Assembly (NCBI GenBank): GCA_006503475.1 | Contig: RSEH01000062.1 | Span: forward strand, 116,007-180,006 | Direction of reading: 5' to 3' | DNA from: Stentor roeselii | Lineage: Eukaryota; Ciliophora; Heterotrichea; Heterotrichida; Stentoridae | DNA: 64,000 nt | Shown here: positions 1 to 10,877 of the stretch, one piece after another | How positions within the stretch are numbered: the first letter of the stretch is position 1 | How the letters are laid out: each line of letters begins with the position of its first letter | Notes under the pieces: model-generated | The model's input: only the letters and a program-made list of their open reading frames with translations | Told to the model about the DNA's origin: nothing | Database searches by the model: none | Translations under genes and position numbers: made by a program

Positions 1-162
1 TGATTTGCTGAGGATCTGATATGCGATTTTTTTATCAATTTGATGAATTGGATGAGAAGTTTCTTGTAGATGTGCTATAATGTGCACTGCGCAGAAGAAT
101 TTGTACCCTGGACATTCTTTGCACATGCTTTGAGCTATTTGACTGCAATCACTGCAATTCAT
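1..162 (-). CDS. Zinc-binding (B-box-like) protein, N-terminal part only
   Basis: This gene runs off the left edge. From an ATG at 162 (minus strand, preceded by an AT-rich ATAATA leader) 54 codons are open to base 1. The peptide has CxxC at residues 3-6, CxxC at 14-17, a further C at 24, and His residues spaced downstream (28, 31, 37, 40), which resembles a B-box or related treble-clef zinc site. The rest of the protein, and so its function, is not visible. The gene starting at the right edge and the GTPase fusion at 11254 carry similar Cys-rich openings. Confidence 0.55.
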   Translation of the reverse strand, partial: MNCSDCSQIAQSMCKECPGYKFFCAVHIIAHLQETSHPIHQIDKKIAYQILSKS

Positions 163-383
163 TATTATTAGGATGATTAAGATTTCTAAATTATTTAATC
201 TATTAAATTTCGTTAACATATAGGGTTTATTATTTAGTAATCATGAACTACCTTAATTTTATAACTCAAATATATCCCTCTATTTAACCTTCATCATATA
301 TCTTAGGTTAAAAATCTTCAATTTTTAAATCTAAACTCTGATATTATAAAAAAAATCATCTATTCCATAAACAATATAAGCTG

Positions 384-3300
384 ATGGCGAAATATTTCAT
401 ATCCCTCTTTTTCCTATTATTTCATTCATCAAGATCTTTGGAACATTCAGAAGCGATGATTTTAGTCTCAGAGTTTACGTCACCCGAGCTATTTTCTTAC
501 CTTTCAAATAATCCCAATTATTTAAACATCTCAGAAAAATCCGAAAAGTCTATCCTCGACAGTCTTTCCTCTTTAACCTTCTTACTGCTGATCGACATGA
601 CAAACTCATCATTATATTCATCCACATTGAATTCCTTATCCTCTACCTTAATCTGTGCCCATTTGAGTCCATCAACTTTTCCAGTGAGTGACTTTCGATT
701 TTTGCTTCATCCAAGTTTATCCCAAATATCAAAGTCGGCCTGCAGCCTATCAAAAACCCTGAAAATGAATAAAATCCACTTATTATCCTCGAACAATCAC
801 AATGACCTTGAGATCTCAAATGAAATCTATTCGAACTGTTCCGAAGTCATTTCGTTCATCAAGTATTCATCTGACATGTCGCAAGAAAGCGCAGATCTTA
901 TGACTTCAAAGATGCTAAAATCAAAAGGAGCAAGAACTTTCATCATAGTCGACTCAGGCAATTCATTGAAAACTTTAAGTAACTCGATACTTTCTCGAAA
1001 TTTAAATGTAAAAGGCTCGATTTTTCTGATAATTTCGAAAATTTCAAAATTTTCTCAGGTTTTCGGAGCTTTGATGCTGGTTCAGCAAGATTTGGAAAAA
1101 ACTTCTTCGTTGGTTGACTTTGAATTAAAATCAATTGATTTAGCTTTAAGAGAGATTCCATCAGTGAGTTCTAGAGAAGTTTTATTGGCTCAATTACAGT
1201 CGAAATACCCGTCGAAGTACTTATTTGAAAGTTTTTCGATTGTAAACTTGACTCCTGATGTTCAAATCATCGGTAAAATTTCTAAAGATCTGTTATTTTT
1301 CAATAAAATCACCTTTCCTGGCAACGTTTCAACCTACGATCCAGACATAAAATTAAAGATAAAACTTTCAATAGCAAATGGAACTTCAGAGATATTCAAC
1401 ATGTCTCAAAACCCGATTTTTTCCCGTTGGTACAAAGGCGCTGAGCACGGGGTGAGTCTTTTCAACTCACGTCAAGAAATACCTGAATTTGAAATATTTC
1501 TCCAATCAACTGACTGTGGACTTTACTTTTACCATTCTTTTTATTACCAGCAGTGCTTAGCGAAATTTCAAGATTTCGGCCTGGCTTACATGGCTCCCTT
1601 TTGGCAGGGTGCAGCTAATGCCACATATGAGGCTCTTTCTAAACGAGGCTTAAAAATTCCTCAAATTTCTCCGATTTGCCAAAATGTTGAACTTGATGAT
1701 GTCTCGAAATTTCCTCTGTTTTTAAAACTTTCTGTTTCTGGATCTTTGTACTTTTCAACGGCTTTTTTATATCAGAGAAGTCTTGGATGGAAGTTTATTA
1801 ATGTCTTGGCAACTGATGACCCGATTTATCAAGAACAGTATCATGATGTTTTGAATTATAGCAGAAGAATGGGAATCACTGTTTTAAATCCAATAGATAA
1901 ACAGGTTCTTCCTTGGAATTATTCACGTGAGGACTTTAGGAAATATAGGGATTATTTTGAAGCTGCGAAAGCCACTCGTTGTAGAGTTTTTTGTATTTTG
2001 GCTTATGATAGAGGACTCATATGGGAAGCTTTATATGATGTTGGCATCAGACAAGGAGATTTCTTCCAAATGGGAGGTTCAGGATATCTGAATAGTTTGA
2101 ATAAGGATATTGAACCGATATATAAAAAGAAGAGAGCAGCGTTAATCAAGTACTCATTTGCTATGGCTTATCGTGAATGGATTGGAAGCTTGGGGCAGTC
2201 ACTATACAAAGATCTTATTAAGCAATACCCTGATACTTCTTATATGTGCTTATCGTATGATAGTTTCGCTGTCATTAAAGAGTCTCTTAAATTCCTAGTT
2301 GCTAAAGGAGAAGACTATGAAAATCAAACTAGACTTGCGAAGGTTATGAGGGAAAATCGTATTACAGGGTGTCTAGGAAATGTTTTTTTTGATAGAGAAA
2401 GCAATTCTAGAGGATTAGCTGAGTTTTCGATTTATCAGATACGAGAAAATGATTATGGTGAACTTGAGTATGTTCATGTTGCTTTTCTGAATAAGTTAGG
2501 AGCTATTGTTATTAATGAGACTAATGAACTTCAATGGCCAGGGTCTTCTATTCCTTCTAATTTTAGACCTGCTAATGAGTGTCCATTTGAATTATACGAA
2601 GTTCAAGAATCAAAAGAAGGAAACCTTATATTATATGTAATTTGTGGATATTTCTTAATTGTTGCAGTATTAAGTTCATTGCTCAGTCTTCGAAATTTGA
2701 ATGCATCATCACCAGAATTAACAGTTACAAAACAAATGATGTTTTCTGACATGATATTTTTATCATACTTCGCATTTCAGACAATTCAACTGATTTACTA
2801 TGGACCAGATCAAGAAGGTTTAAAATCCCTTTTAAGAAATTTCGACTCATTAGTCTCAATGGATTTTTCAAGTTACTTCAAATTATTTTTTTCAAAGTTC
2901 TGGGTTTTATATTACTGCACAATGATTTTCAGTTTCTTTTGGAGCTTCTCTTGTTTCCTATTAACCAGCAGAAGGCGATTTCCAGTTTTACTCAAATCAA
3001 AACTCAACTCTTTATCTGAATATATAATGCCTATACTAGGACACATCGGTTATACTCCCATATTTTCCATGCACTTAAGTGTTTTTCAATGTTATGATGG
3101 TACAAGTGCAATTCTAACCGATAGTTTTTTAAACGATGACTGTTTTACTCGCTGTTTTCAAGGTAATCACCTAGTTGCTGCATTGGCTTCTTTGATCCTA
3201 TGTTCTTTTTACCTGTTTTTCTCAATAAAAGCCCGGCCTATCTGGGAAACAATCATGCCTGACCTGAACATTAAGACAAGTTCCAAATATCTTTACTTTT

Positions 3301-3785
3301 TATCTTGCTTCCAAGTCACTGTCGTCCTCCTTTCAAGGACCTTAAAACATAGAAACCAGGCACTTCATGGATATGTTCTAAGTTCAATGATTTTTTTCAT
3401 GATTTTCTTCACTTTTAAAGCGAAACCTTACAACTACCCCCGTGCTTGGGCCATTCAAATTATTAGTCTTTGCTTCAGTCTCTGGGCTGTACTTACTGCT
3501 AGTGTCTTTCACGACTATTTTGATTTGAGAATTTGGAATATTGCCTTTACCCTTGGAATTACTGTCATTTTTATTTTTGGATTTTGGGCTTTGAAAAAGT
3601 TTCCACAACTTGTTGCTGCTCCTCCTGGACTTGATATTGCTCAGTTGTTTTTGTTTCAGTTTGGAAGGAATTATAGCAGTCAAGTTGTTAATTTACAGGA
3701 TCGGAAGATCGGTGATGGAGGTATTCAAGGAACTGATGAAATCGTTCAGGTTAAAGGTGAAAATCGATTGCCTACTCAATTATAG
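384..3785 (+). CDS. Large multi-pass membrane receptor with periplasmic-binding-like ectodomain
   Basis: A 1133-residue protein in one exon. Residues 1-18 look like a signal peptide (MAKYFISLFFLLFHSSRSL). A long extracellular part follows; about residues 400-700 resemble the receptor-family ligand-binding fold (for example GWKFINVLATDDPIYQEQY, then a region of CLGNVFFDRESNSRG type). From about residue 745 come eight or nine hydrophobic segments, ending near 1070, and a short polar tail. This is the general plan of class C GPCR-like or ANF-receptor-like proteins, but the number of spans does not clearly fit seven. The ligand is unknown. It probably sits in the plasma membrane as a chemosensor (inference). 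Confidence 0.7.
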   Translation: MAKYFISLFFLLFHSSRSLEHSEAMILVSEFTSPELFSYLSNNPNYLNISEKSEKSILDSLSSLTFLLLIDMTNSSLYSSTLNSLSSTLICAHLSPSTFPVSDFRFLLHPSLSQISKSACSLSKTLKMNKIHLLSSNNHNDLEISNEIYSNCSEVISFIKYSSDMSQESADLMTSKMLKSKGARTFIIVDSGNSLKTLSNSILSRNLNVKGSIFLIISKISKFSQVFGALMLVQQDLEKTSSLVDFELKSIDLALREIPSVSSREVLLAQLQSKYPSKYLFESFSIVNLTPDVQIIGKISKDLLFFNKITFPGNVSTYDPDIKLKIKLSIANGTSEIFNMSQNPIFSRWYKGAEHGVSLFNSRQEIPEFEIFLQSTDCGLYFYHSFYYQQCLAKFQDFGLAYMAPFWQGAANATYEALSKRGLKIPQISPICQNVELDDVSKFPLFLKLSVSGSLYFSTAFLYQRSLGWKFINVLATDDPIYQEQYHDVLNYSRRMGITVLNPIDKQVLPWNYSREDFRKYRDYFEAAKATRCRVFCILAYDRGLIWEALYDVGIRQGDFFQMGGSGYLNSLNKDIEPIYKKKRAALIKYSFAMAYREWIGSLGQSLYKDLIKQYPDTSYMCLSYDSFAVIKESLKFLVAKGEDYENQTRLAKVMRENRITGCLGNVFFDRESNSRGLAEFSIYQIRENDYGELEYVHVAFLNKLGAIVINETNELQWPGSSIPSNFRPANECPFELYEVQESKEGNLILYVICGYFLIVAVLSSLLSLRNLNASSPELTVTKQMMFSDMIFLSYFAFQTIQLIYYGPDQEGLKSLLRNFDSLVSMDFSSYFKLFFSKFWVLYYCTMIFSFFWSFSCFLLTSRRRFPVLLKSKLNSLSEYIMPILGHIGYTPIFSMHLSVFQCYDGTSAILTDSFLNDDCFTRCFQGNHLVAALASLILCSFYLFFSIKARPIWETIMPDLNIKTSSKYLYFLSCFQVTVVLLSRTLKHRNQALHGYVLSSMIFFMIFFTFKAKPYNYPRAWAIQIISLCFSLWAVLTASVFHDYFDLRIWNIAFTLGITVIFIFGFWALKKFPQLVAAPPGLDIAQLFLFQFGRNYSSQVVNLQDRKIGDGGIQGTDEIVQVKGENRLPTQL

Positions 3786-4272
3786 TAAAGATTAAATGAT
3801 AAAACTCGATATCTTTATTATTCTTCTATATAACTTGATTTGTTTCGAATATGTCAATTTTATTTTAAAATATAACAATCTATACTAAATAAGTTTTCAT
3901 TTTGATAATAATAGTCTATTAAAGTCTTACCTATTATACTATTAGTTAATTTTTATCTTAAATTCTTAGTAACTGATTGGGAACATGTCTATCAGTTAAA
4001 TGTTACAATGAATATTTAATAAACTAGCACTTTAATAATTTATCCAATTTAATAATAAAATAAAATCACCTTCTTATTTTTACTACCTTAATCAAAATTT
4101 GAACAAAACTCTTCTATAACAATCTCCATATTTCAGTCAATATCCATATTTCACAGATAAAAATTTAAACAGAGCAAATCCAGTATTTCATTAAATCCTA
4201 AATTTCAATTCTATCTTTATTTTCATCAGATTTTATAAACATGGTCCAATTTAAATACTCTTCTAATAAACA
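3786..4272. other. AT-rich intergenic spacer
   Basis: 487 bp between two plus-strand genes. The sequence is very AT-rich with short homopolymers and no credible reading frame, tRNA shape or repeat. It should hold the 3' end of the receptor gene and the promoter of the next gene. I see nothing else. Confidence 0.6.
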
Positions 4273-4821
4273 ATGAGTGATCCTGCACATCAAATGCTTT
4301 GGAGAGAATCACTTCGCAAACCCAAAAAAAGCTATCCAGCCCAATCAAAAACATGCAAAAAACTTGCAAGACATAGCGTTCGAGAGACCATCACAGCAGC
4401 TCTTGAAAAAAGACTAAGTCCTTTGAAGCAGTCGCCCAGAAGTTCTCTTCCATCAAGTCAATCCAAGCAAGAATCATTAAAAGACAACTATTCTAAACTT
4501 GAGAACTTTCACAAAGAAATTTTACATCATTACAAAGAAGTCATCACAAAACAACAGCAGAATTTAAGTCAAATTTCATTTGAAAATCAAATACTTGAAA
4601 AAAAAATCGAAAGAATGCAGAATTTGAACTGCCCAAATATCAGTGTCGAACTGGAAGCTGATGAAAAAATAGTGAATTATTATAAAAGTTCTATAAAGAC
4701 TGCTGAAAATCTCTTAATTCAAATGAAAAATGAGTTTTCTGCTAAGTATTCAGCTTTGGTTCAAGAAAAAAATCAACTGGAAGCAGAAATTAGTTTTAAA
4801 GAAATCAAATTAATTGATTAA
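4273..4821 (+). CDS. Small coiled-coil protein
   Basis: 182 residues. The first 65 are basic, with Ser/Pro/Lys and likely disorder; from about residue 70 to the end there is a heptad-rich helix (KDNYSKLENFHKEILHHYKE onward) typical of a coiled coil. No enzyme motif is visible and I do not recognise the family. Its stop codon lies inside the 3' end of the convergent RNA-dependent RNA polymerase gene: the two frames overlap by 12 bp (4810-4821). Confidence 0.65.
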   Translation: MSDPAHQMLWRESLRKPKKSYPAQSKTCKKLARHSVRETITAALEKRLSPLKQSPRSSLPSSQSKQESLKDNYSKLENFHKEILHHYKEVITKQQQNLSQISFENQILEKKIERMQNLNCPNISVELEADEKIVNYYKSSIKTAENLLIQMKNEFSAKYSALVQEKNQLEAEISFKEIKLID

Positions 4822-7605
4822 AAGGTACTCAAAAAACACCCACGGAAATGATAAAAACTTCGAAACAAGTTTAGAATTTTTCATTTCTCTCCTATAAGAA
4901 ACCCAGTAACAAGCAGAAGCAAGTTGCTGTTTTTCCAAATTAGTCTCAGCAAAAGTGTGAAAATCATGAAAAAGATCATGAATAATATTCTCAACAGCTT
5001 CCATCATTTTCTGTTTACTATCAAATCTTCCTCTTTTCCCAATTCTATCACCAGGATTAAGTGAAAGAAACTCAAATTCGCTTTTCGTGTCATATTGTCT
5101 CATATATCTTTTCATTTCCAAGCTGTAATTTTTATACATTTCTTTTGCAGTGTTATAAAACTTTTCCCTTCCAGGAAACAAGTAAAGAGGGTTTGCCAGA
5201 GGAATGAAGCTTTCAACTTTCTTATCTGAAATCATCCGGTACATGATTCCAAGAGATTTCTTTGACTCATAAGATTTATCCTCTGACTTTCCCATGAAAT
5301 CCGGCCATTCTCGCACTCGACATTCTAAAGGAATAATTGCTGGAACTCCTGTTTTCGGGTAGTCAACTGCTTTTGAATGAAGTTCAGCTAATGTTATCAC
5401 GTTTCGGTTGTAAATTCCACTTTTGTCAGCCTGGGCTAGATGAGTATTCGCGATATTTCCGAGGTTTTCAGATTCCATGTATTTTATAAAAAATTCAATA
5501 ACTCCTTCAATAGAAGGATTTTCTACCTTTTCAGGTGGTGCCGAGTAGTCCATCGGTTCTTCATGTTCTACAAGCGGTATAAGTTCTGTGTTCCAAGTGA
5601 CAAAATACATATCTCCATCCAGATCTGACCCAGAGCATTCATTCGGGTGAGGTCTTTTTCCCTTTTGTGGAAAAATAACGACATCCTTCAAATACCGAAG
5701 CTGTGGTTTATCAACAGCTTTCAAGACCCTGACATCTCCAGGATGCAAGCAAGGATTCTTAGCAATGACACACTTTCCCACAATAGGTTCCTCCCTATTA
5801 CTGGGAAAAACAAAGCATTCTCCATACTCCAACAGTGCATATTCATCAACTATTCCCATTAAAATCAAAGAATGAGGAGCAAGAATTCGTGCCTTTCCTT
5901 TGATATCCTGCATTTTATCCTGATAAATGGCAGTAATCATCCTATTTAAAAAAGGCTCGTCCTTGATTTTAACACCTTTCATAAGCATATAATTAAGCAT
6001 TTTCGAGCAGTAGTAAAAATCTTGCCCTGATATCATCTTCAGCGCTGAGTGCTCGTCGACTAGTGCCTGGTCAAGTTCTTCGGTGATGTTTTTTTGAAGT
6101 CTTATGAAGACTTCTGGCTTCACTCCTCGACCTTCAAGCAGTAAAATGATTTGACGGTTTAAGAATCCTAGTCTATATGCCGAGTAACTGCAAACTTCGA
6201 GGTCGTTGTCTGTTGAGTCGAACTTGTCCATGCTTGGACGTACTTCGACTTCTTCGCATTCTGTGTTTAAGGCTAGAACACCTTTGCAACCTGCGATTCG
6301 CACTTGAACTGCACTTATGGATATGTTGGATGGGATTTTTAAACAAGATTTCACACTTTCCATCGCTGTTGGCGAGATTTTTCCGATTCCGTCGGTGAAT
6401 ACGTAGTTGTTTCGCTCGATGTCTGGGATTTTCTTTATTTTCAAGTTCACTGTTCGGTATGTTCCTGAAAAGCACAGACCCAGACGACTCGCATATTTTG
6501 AATTATTTTTGCATCTATGAAAATCACCTAGTTCAGCACGAACCTGGTCAGCTGTAAAGCCCGATTCTGGACTCAAAAGCCAGCAAGAGTGATTTTTCAT
6601 CTGGCTATTTGAAAAACCTAAAAATTCAAAGGACCTGCCAAGAATTTCAAGGTTTTTCAAGTTATTTCTGAACTTGTTGAGGATTGAATTACATTGTCTC
6701 CATATACGTTTTTCACCATTTTCATCTTCAATACTAACCCTCAAATAAAAGTTGCTAGATATCGTTTTAAACTTCCTAATAGCCCTGTTACTAACATCTT
6801 TCTCAGCAGGGTCAAAAATAATACCCGAAGGTGTAAACCTAACTTTCCTAACAGAAACCTGATTTTCATTAAAATTCGTTTCAGTACTCAATTGAATCTC
6901 ATTCGCATATTCCCTAAATTTCTGAATAGAAAAATTCTCATAATTATTGTAAAATTCTTCTAAAACCCTTTCAGCATTTTCACAGTTTTGAATAATTTCA
7001 AGATTTTCAACAGTGATCATATCTAAACTGAGGTAGTTATAAGTGATTAAAACAAGTAACATATACTTGACTTCCCATTTCTCAACAGTTTCAAAGAAAT
7101 TCTCATAGTTGGGCAAAGGGTAATCCATATGTTCAATATCACATATTTCTTTAGGTTCAATTATGCACTTGGTCTTATCAATGTATCTTTCAAAGTCATC
7201 ATTATACTCATCAAAGTCGACTTTAAAAACAAGAATAAAAGGAAAGGCGTACTTAAAAATCAAGTCTTTTTCCAAGCAGATCTCATGCAAGTCAGTCTGG
7301 AACCATTTCATATCAGCCATGTCCTTCAAATGAAGAAACATTCCAGGGGCTCCATTCATCAAGATGTAGTAACTCACCGTTGATAGCTGGTAGATCATGT
7401 TGAAGTTGCGAAGGTAGACGACAAATTTGATGTTTGAGTCGTTTATTATGAAGGTTATTGAGGTGGTGTCTTTTTGCTTCTCCAAGACTGCAGAGTACTC
7501 CTGGAAGTACCTGAAAAGACCTTCTTCGTGAAAAGTTCCGATCTTCAGGTTGCAACATTTTGCCGAACTTATTTCGATCGACTTTAGTTTCTCTGCTATG
7601 GACAT
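4810..7605 (-). CDS. RDR: Cellular RNA-dependent RNA polymerase (RNAi type)
   Basis: 931 residues, one exon. The catalytic loop is clear near residue 660 (CSGSDLDGDMYFVTW), the DxDGD signature of the eukaryotic RdRP family (QDE-1, EGO-1, plant RDR). A second family block lies near residue 395 (YVFTDGIGKISPTA). Enzymes of this family copy single-stranded RNA into double-stranded RNA that feeds Dicer and small-RNA silencing; in ciliates they support RNAi and genome surveillance. The start is set by an ATG preceded by CTATAA. The next minus-strand gene ends only 10 bp upstream of this ATG. It is a normal cellular gene, not viral: it sits among ciliate genes with the same start context. Confidence 0.93.
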   Translation of the reverse strand: MSIAEKLKSIEISSAKCCNLKIGTFHEEGLFRYFQEYSAVLEKQKDTTSITFIINDSNIKFVVYLRNFNMIYQLSTVSYYILMNGAPGMFLHLKDMADMKWFQTDLHEICLEKDLIFKYAFPFILVFKVDFDEYNDDFERYIDKTKCIIEPKEICDIEHMDYPLPNYENFFETVEKWEVKYMLLVLITYNYLSLDMITVENLEIIQNCENAERVLEEFYNNYENFSIQKFREYANEIQLSTETNFNENQVSVRKVRFTPSGIIFDPAEKDVSNRAIRKFKTISSNFYLRVSIEDENGEKRIWRQCNSILNKFRNNLKNLEILGRSFEFLGFSNSQMKNHSCWLLSPESGFTADQVRAELGDFHRCKNNSKYASRLGLCFSGTYRTVNLKIKKIPDIERNNYVFTDGIGKISPTAMESVKSCLKIPSNISISAVQVRIAGCKGVLALNTECEEVEVRPSMDKFDSTDNDLEVCSYSAYRLGFLNRQIILLLEGRGVKPEVFIRLQKNITEELDQALVDEHSALKMISGQDFYYCSKMLNYMLMKGVKIKDEPFLNRMITAIYQDKMQDIKGKARILAPHSLILMGIVDEYALLEYGECFVFPSNREEPIVGKCVIAKNPCLHPGDVRVLKAVDKPQLRYLKDVVIFPQKGKRPHPNECSGSDLDGDMYFVTWNTELIPLVEHEEPMDYSAPPEKVENPSIEGVIEFFIKYMESENLGNIANTHLAQADKSGIYNRNVITLAELHSKAVDYPKTGVPAIIPLECRVREWPDFMGKSEDKSYESKKSLGIMYRMISDKKVESFIPLANPLYLFPGREKFYNTAKEMYKNYSLEMKRYMRQYDTKSEFEFLSLNPGDRIGKRGRFDSKQKMMEAVENIIHDLFHDFHTFAETNLEKQQLASACYWVSYRREMKNSKLVSKFLSFPWVFFEYLLIN

Positions 7606-7615
7606 TTATAGCTAA

Positions 7616-8443
7616 TTATTCTAAATATGGAGATACTGGACCGTCGTCTGTTTTTAGAATTTGGGTTAGAACCATGCTTGCTCTTCTTTCTTTGGCATGT
7701 TGTTTTACAACCATTCTTTCTACTTTTAGCTTGTTTTCTAGGTTTGAATTGTACATACTAAAGTCCGGATTAAGATAAACAGCTTCATTTTTCTCAGTAT
7801 GAAAAAAAGGAAACTTAGTCTTAATACTAACCCTCTTCTTGTTATTTCTCCTAAAAGTTTTTTTTCTTTCAACATTTTTCTTATCCTTCGGCAGAATTCC
7901 CAGTTTTTTCTTAATCATCGAGTTAATAATTCCATTCAATCTTCTCTCATTCATATCTCCTTCAGGAGAAACTTTAGGACTGGTAATAATCGAAGGCAAG
8001 TTTGAACTTTCAGGAGATACCTTCGCCGAAAATCCTTTACTTTTATAAGTTTCCCCGAATTTTCTCTTGTTTTTGCTGAAAAGAAAAGAAATATCTTCTT
8101 GTTCTAAACTTTTAAACGTCAATTTTTTCAGTTTTGGAGACTCTTCATTCAAGATTTTTTGCAAGTTTTCTAGATTCAAACTATGTCCAGGTCGAGACTT
8201 GTCTTCAAGATACGCAGTGATTCTTTCTTTCCCGTTGTGATAAGCACGACTCGCTTGAAATGTGATCGGGTCTAAGTCTGTTGTGGACAGTTGTTCAAAA
8301 GCTGAAGAAAATTGCGATATTTGAGATTCGACGTTCTTTGAAAATGCTTTTTTGTTTGGTGACTGAAGTTTTTGGCAGTCTTTTAAAATTTTGTCGATTG
8401 TTAATGAGAACTTTCGCCGATCTATTATATTGGGGCCTGACAT
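7616..8443 (-). CDS. Unknown basic, low-complexity protein
   Basis: 275 residues. I do not recognise it. It is Lys/Ser/Asn-rich with no membrane span; residues 120-175 carry a repeated Ser-Pro motif (SPESSNLP, SPKVSPEGD) and residues 185-225 are strongly basic, which could be a nuclear or microtubule-binding patch (inference). It ends 10 bp before the RNA polymerase gene begins on the same strand. Confidence 0.65.
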   Translation of the reverse strand: MSGPNIIDRRKFSLTIDKILKDCQKLQSPNKKAFSKNVESQISQFSSAFEQLSTTDLDPITFQASRAYHNGKERITAYLEDKSRPGHSLNLENLQKILNEESPKLKKLTFKSLEQEDISFLFSKNKRKFGETYKSKGFSAKVSPESSNLPSIITSPKVSPEGDMNERRLNGIINSMIKKKLGILPKDKKNVERKKTFRRNNKKRVSIKTKFPFFHTEKNEAVYLNPDFSMYNSNLENKLKVERMVVKQHAKERRASMVLTQILKTDDGPVSPYLE

Positions 8444-8840
8444 GTATTGTTATTAGACCAGGTCTATTGAGATTTTTTTATAAATTTTAAGTTTTAATGG
8501 ATAAGGATGAGAATTTTAGTTAGGTTCAGGATTTTAATAAATTTTTAAGTTTATTTTAAAGAACTATTTAAAATTTTCAGAATCATGAAAGGATTACTCT
8601 TTATCTATGAATGAAATGTGAAGATATGAGTCAGTTAATTAAAAAAAAGCTCTAAATAATAATCATTAATTGCAGTAGTCTTAAATGATCAAATTTATAA
8701 TTATCTCACCTCTTCTACACCCTCTAATCTCCCAAAACATTTCTGACCACTTCAAAAAAAATTCCAAAAACAAAATCAAATCATTAAAAATTTCAATTTC
8801 CAGAAAAAACAACAGCTTTCCACTTTCTTGTAATTTAAAA

Positions 8841-10706
8841 ATGAGTTTCCTTCAACAAACAAACGAAGAATACATAAAACAGCAGCTTCGGTCCCTGCTT
8901 TCAGACCCAAGCAACAAGAAAAAGCTTCAAAAAGACTTAAAGCCTTTAGGTCTTTACACGAAACGTCAAGGTTTTACAATCTACCGAGATTTTTTCAAGA
9001 CAGAGTTAGGCCCCCGTCAGAAGTCAGTCCACAAGCACCGAGTCTCATCTTTCAACTCATCAGAAAAAACAACCCGAGTGAAAAAAAAGGTAAAATCCGA
9101 ACTTCCATCATTATCCACCGTAAAAGCAAGTCGATTCAAAGGAATCTTAAACACTGAATTCTTTAAAAAAGGTCGAAAAGTTGTAAGTTCTGGAGTTTTG
9201 TACCTTCTCGTCAGTAAAATCAGCATAATCCCAGGACTCGAAATGATTAAAGCAAAATTTCCAGTCAAATACGAAAATGACTTATCACTTAAGTTCGTTC
9301 CTTATTATCTCAGCTTTTTCATCACGACTGTTTCGAACTTGTCAAAACTCGCTGTAGGACCTGTCATCCCTTTGACTTCAGAGATGAAAAAAATGATCAG
9401 TGCTGTTTATACTAACATTTGCAGTATCTCTGGAAATCGGAAGGTTTTCATGAGAAATAAAGACTTTCGTATTCAGAATTTCGTGAATTCTAAACCTTGG
9501 GCTTCAGTGATTTCTGAGAGTCTTCACAGGTTTTTTTTTAAGAAGTTCCCGATTTTAAATGAACATTCTTTTGAAGACTTTCTAGGAAATTACATTTTTT
9601 CTCATAATACAACAAATCAAAAACGACTTTGCTTTGAAGTCTTTGATAAAGCTGGACTCGGGTTCTTAACAACGAAGCATCTTTACAGTTTCTTCGAAAG
9701 TGGACTTTTTCAGTTCATTAAAAATGACTTGTTCGTGATGGTCAACTTTCTTTGTAACGACCGGTATTCAGAAGAGACTGAAAAACTTAGAAGACAGTCA
9801 ACAAGAATCATTGAAAGTGAAGTTTTTAAACTCATTTCAAGTGAACCTAAAAAACTTAATTTCAGAACTTTTTGTAAACTTCCTTTTGAACAAAAATTTC
9901 CGGATTTACTTTTAGCTCTCGCTTTTTTGTTCTTGGAAGAAACTGGCAGTGATTTTTTGACTCGGTACTTCTCGGTTCATAAGTTTCGAGTCCTTCCTGT
10001 CAAGAACGGCTTTCATGTTGTCAGACCTGTTAATATCTGCAGAGATTTTTTAAAAGAAGTTAAAGCTGTTTCAATTGTGAATAAGGAAAAACTTAAAGAA
10101 TATCTCCCGAAAAGTGATAATTTTACTAAAGAACTCATCAAAGCAACTGTCGCTACTTTTATTTTAGGATGTAATGCTGAGTATCTATGTGAGTTCAAAG
10201 AACTCACAGCGACTGCAACTTCTATGAAAGAAGGAGCGGAACTGATGTTTGGGAAGAAATGCGATATTGTCATAGAAAACTTGTATGAAAGAATGAGAAT
10301 TCCTAATACTTTGAATATTAACTTGTGGGATTTTCTGGAATATTTTGAAGGCTTTTTTGATGTGATTTTTAATTAGGATGAGTTGAAACATGCCAGATGT
10401 TTTCAGGTTTATGATGCGAATAATGATGGAGTCGTCTCTGTCATGGAAATGATGAAAATTATTGAAAGCGGGGACTTGAATTTAAGTTCTTCTCTTCAGG
10501 ATGAAATCAATAAACTTGCTGAACTCATGGAAAATAAAAGGTTTGTTACTCCCTATGGAGGAGGGTTTATCGATCTTGCTAATTATCGAGCTTTCTGTGT
10601 TTATCCCGCTTTTTCAATGTTTTTGAAGGAAAGGTTGAACTTCAATTTGAAAAATATGGATGCTTTGATTATGAAGAGGTATGAAGAACTTATGACTGAA
10701 CATTGA
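8841..10706 (+). CDS. EF-hand protein, two exons
   Basis: Two frames join across a 15-nt intron at 10362-10376 (GTGATTTTTAATTAG). Joining gives ...FFDDELKHARCFQVYDANN, which completes a canonical C-terminal EF-hand (DANNDGVVSVME). The frame is open from 8685, but the first 52 codons are AT-rich and look like leader, so I prefer the ATG at 8841 (MSFLQQTNEEYIKQQL). That start gives about 616 residues. The middle is alpha-helical and weakly EF-hand-like (FCKLPFEQKFPDLL region); only the last calcium loop is convincing. It is probably a calcium-responsive scaffold or regulator. If 8841 is right, 8444-8840 is a non-coding spacer. Confidence 0.75.
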
Positions 10707-10877
10707 AAGGACTCATTGATAAGAATATTTAATTGGAAATAGTTTAAGATTGAAGGTTTTTAAATAACAAGGGATTTGGATAAGATTTTTAGATTTTATT
10801 AATCATATAGTTGGAGGCTCAAAGTGCGAAGTTTTCAAAATATCTATAAAACTATCCAATAGGAAATTCTAATAATT

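Noticed and set aside
384-3785. Calling the large receptor a class C GPCR
   Set aside because: The ectodomain fits, but eight or nine hydrophobic segments are seen rather than seven and no family signature was clear.
4810-7605. RNA-dependent RNA polymerase as a viral insertion
   Set aside because: It has the cellular DLDGD signature, normal local composition and the same start context as its neighbours.
8685-8840. Upstream start for the EF-hand gene
   Set aside because: The 52 extra codons are open but AT-rich, with leader-like Lys/Ile/Asn/Phe/Ser composition; the ATG at 8841 has a normal context and begins a plausible helix. Not excluded without RNA data.
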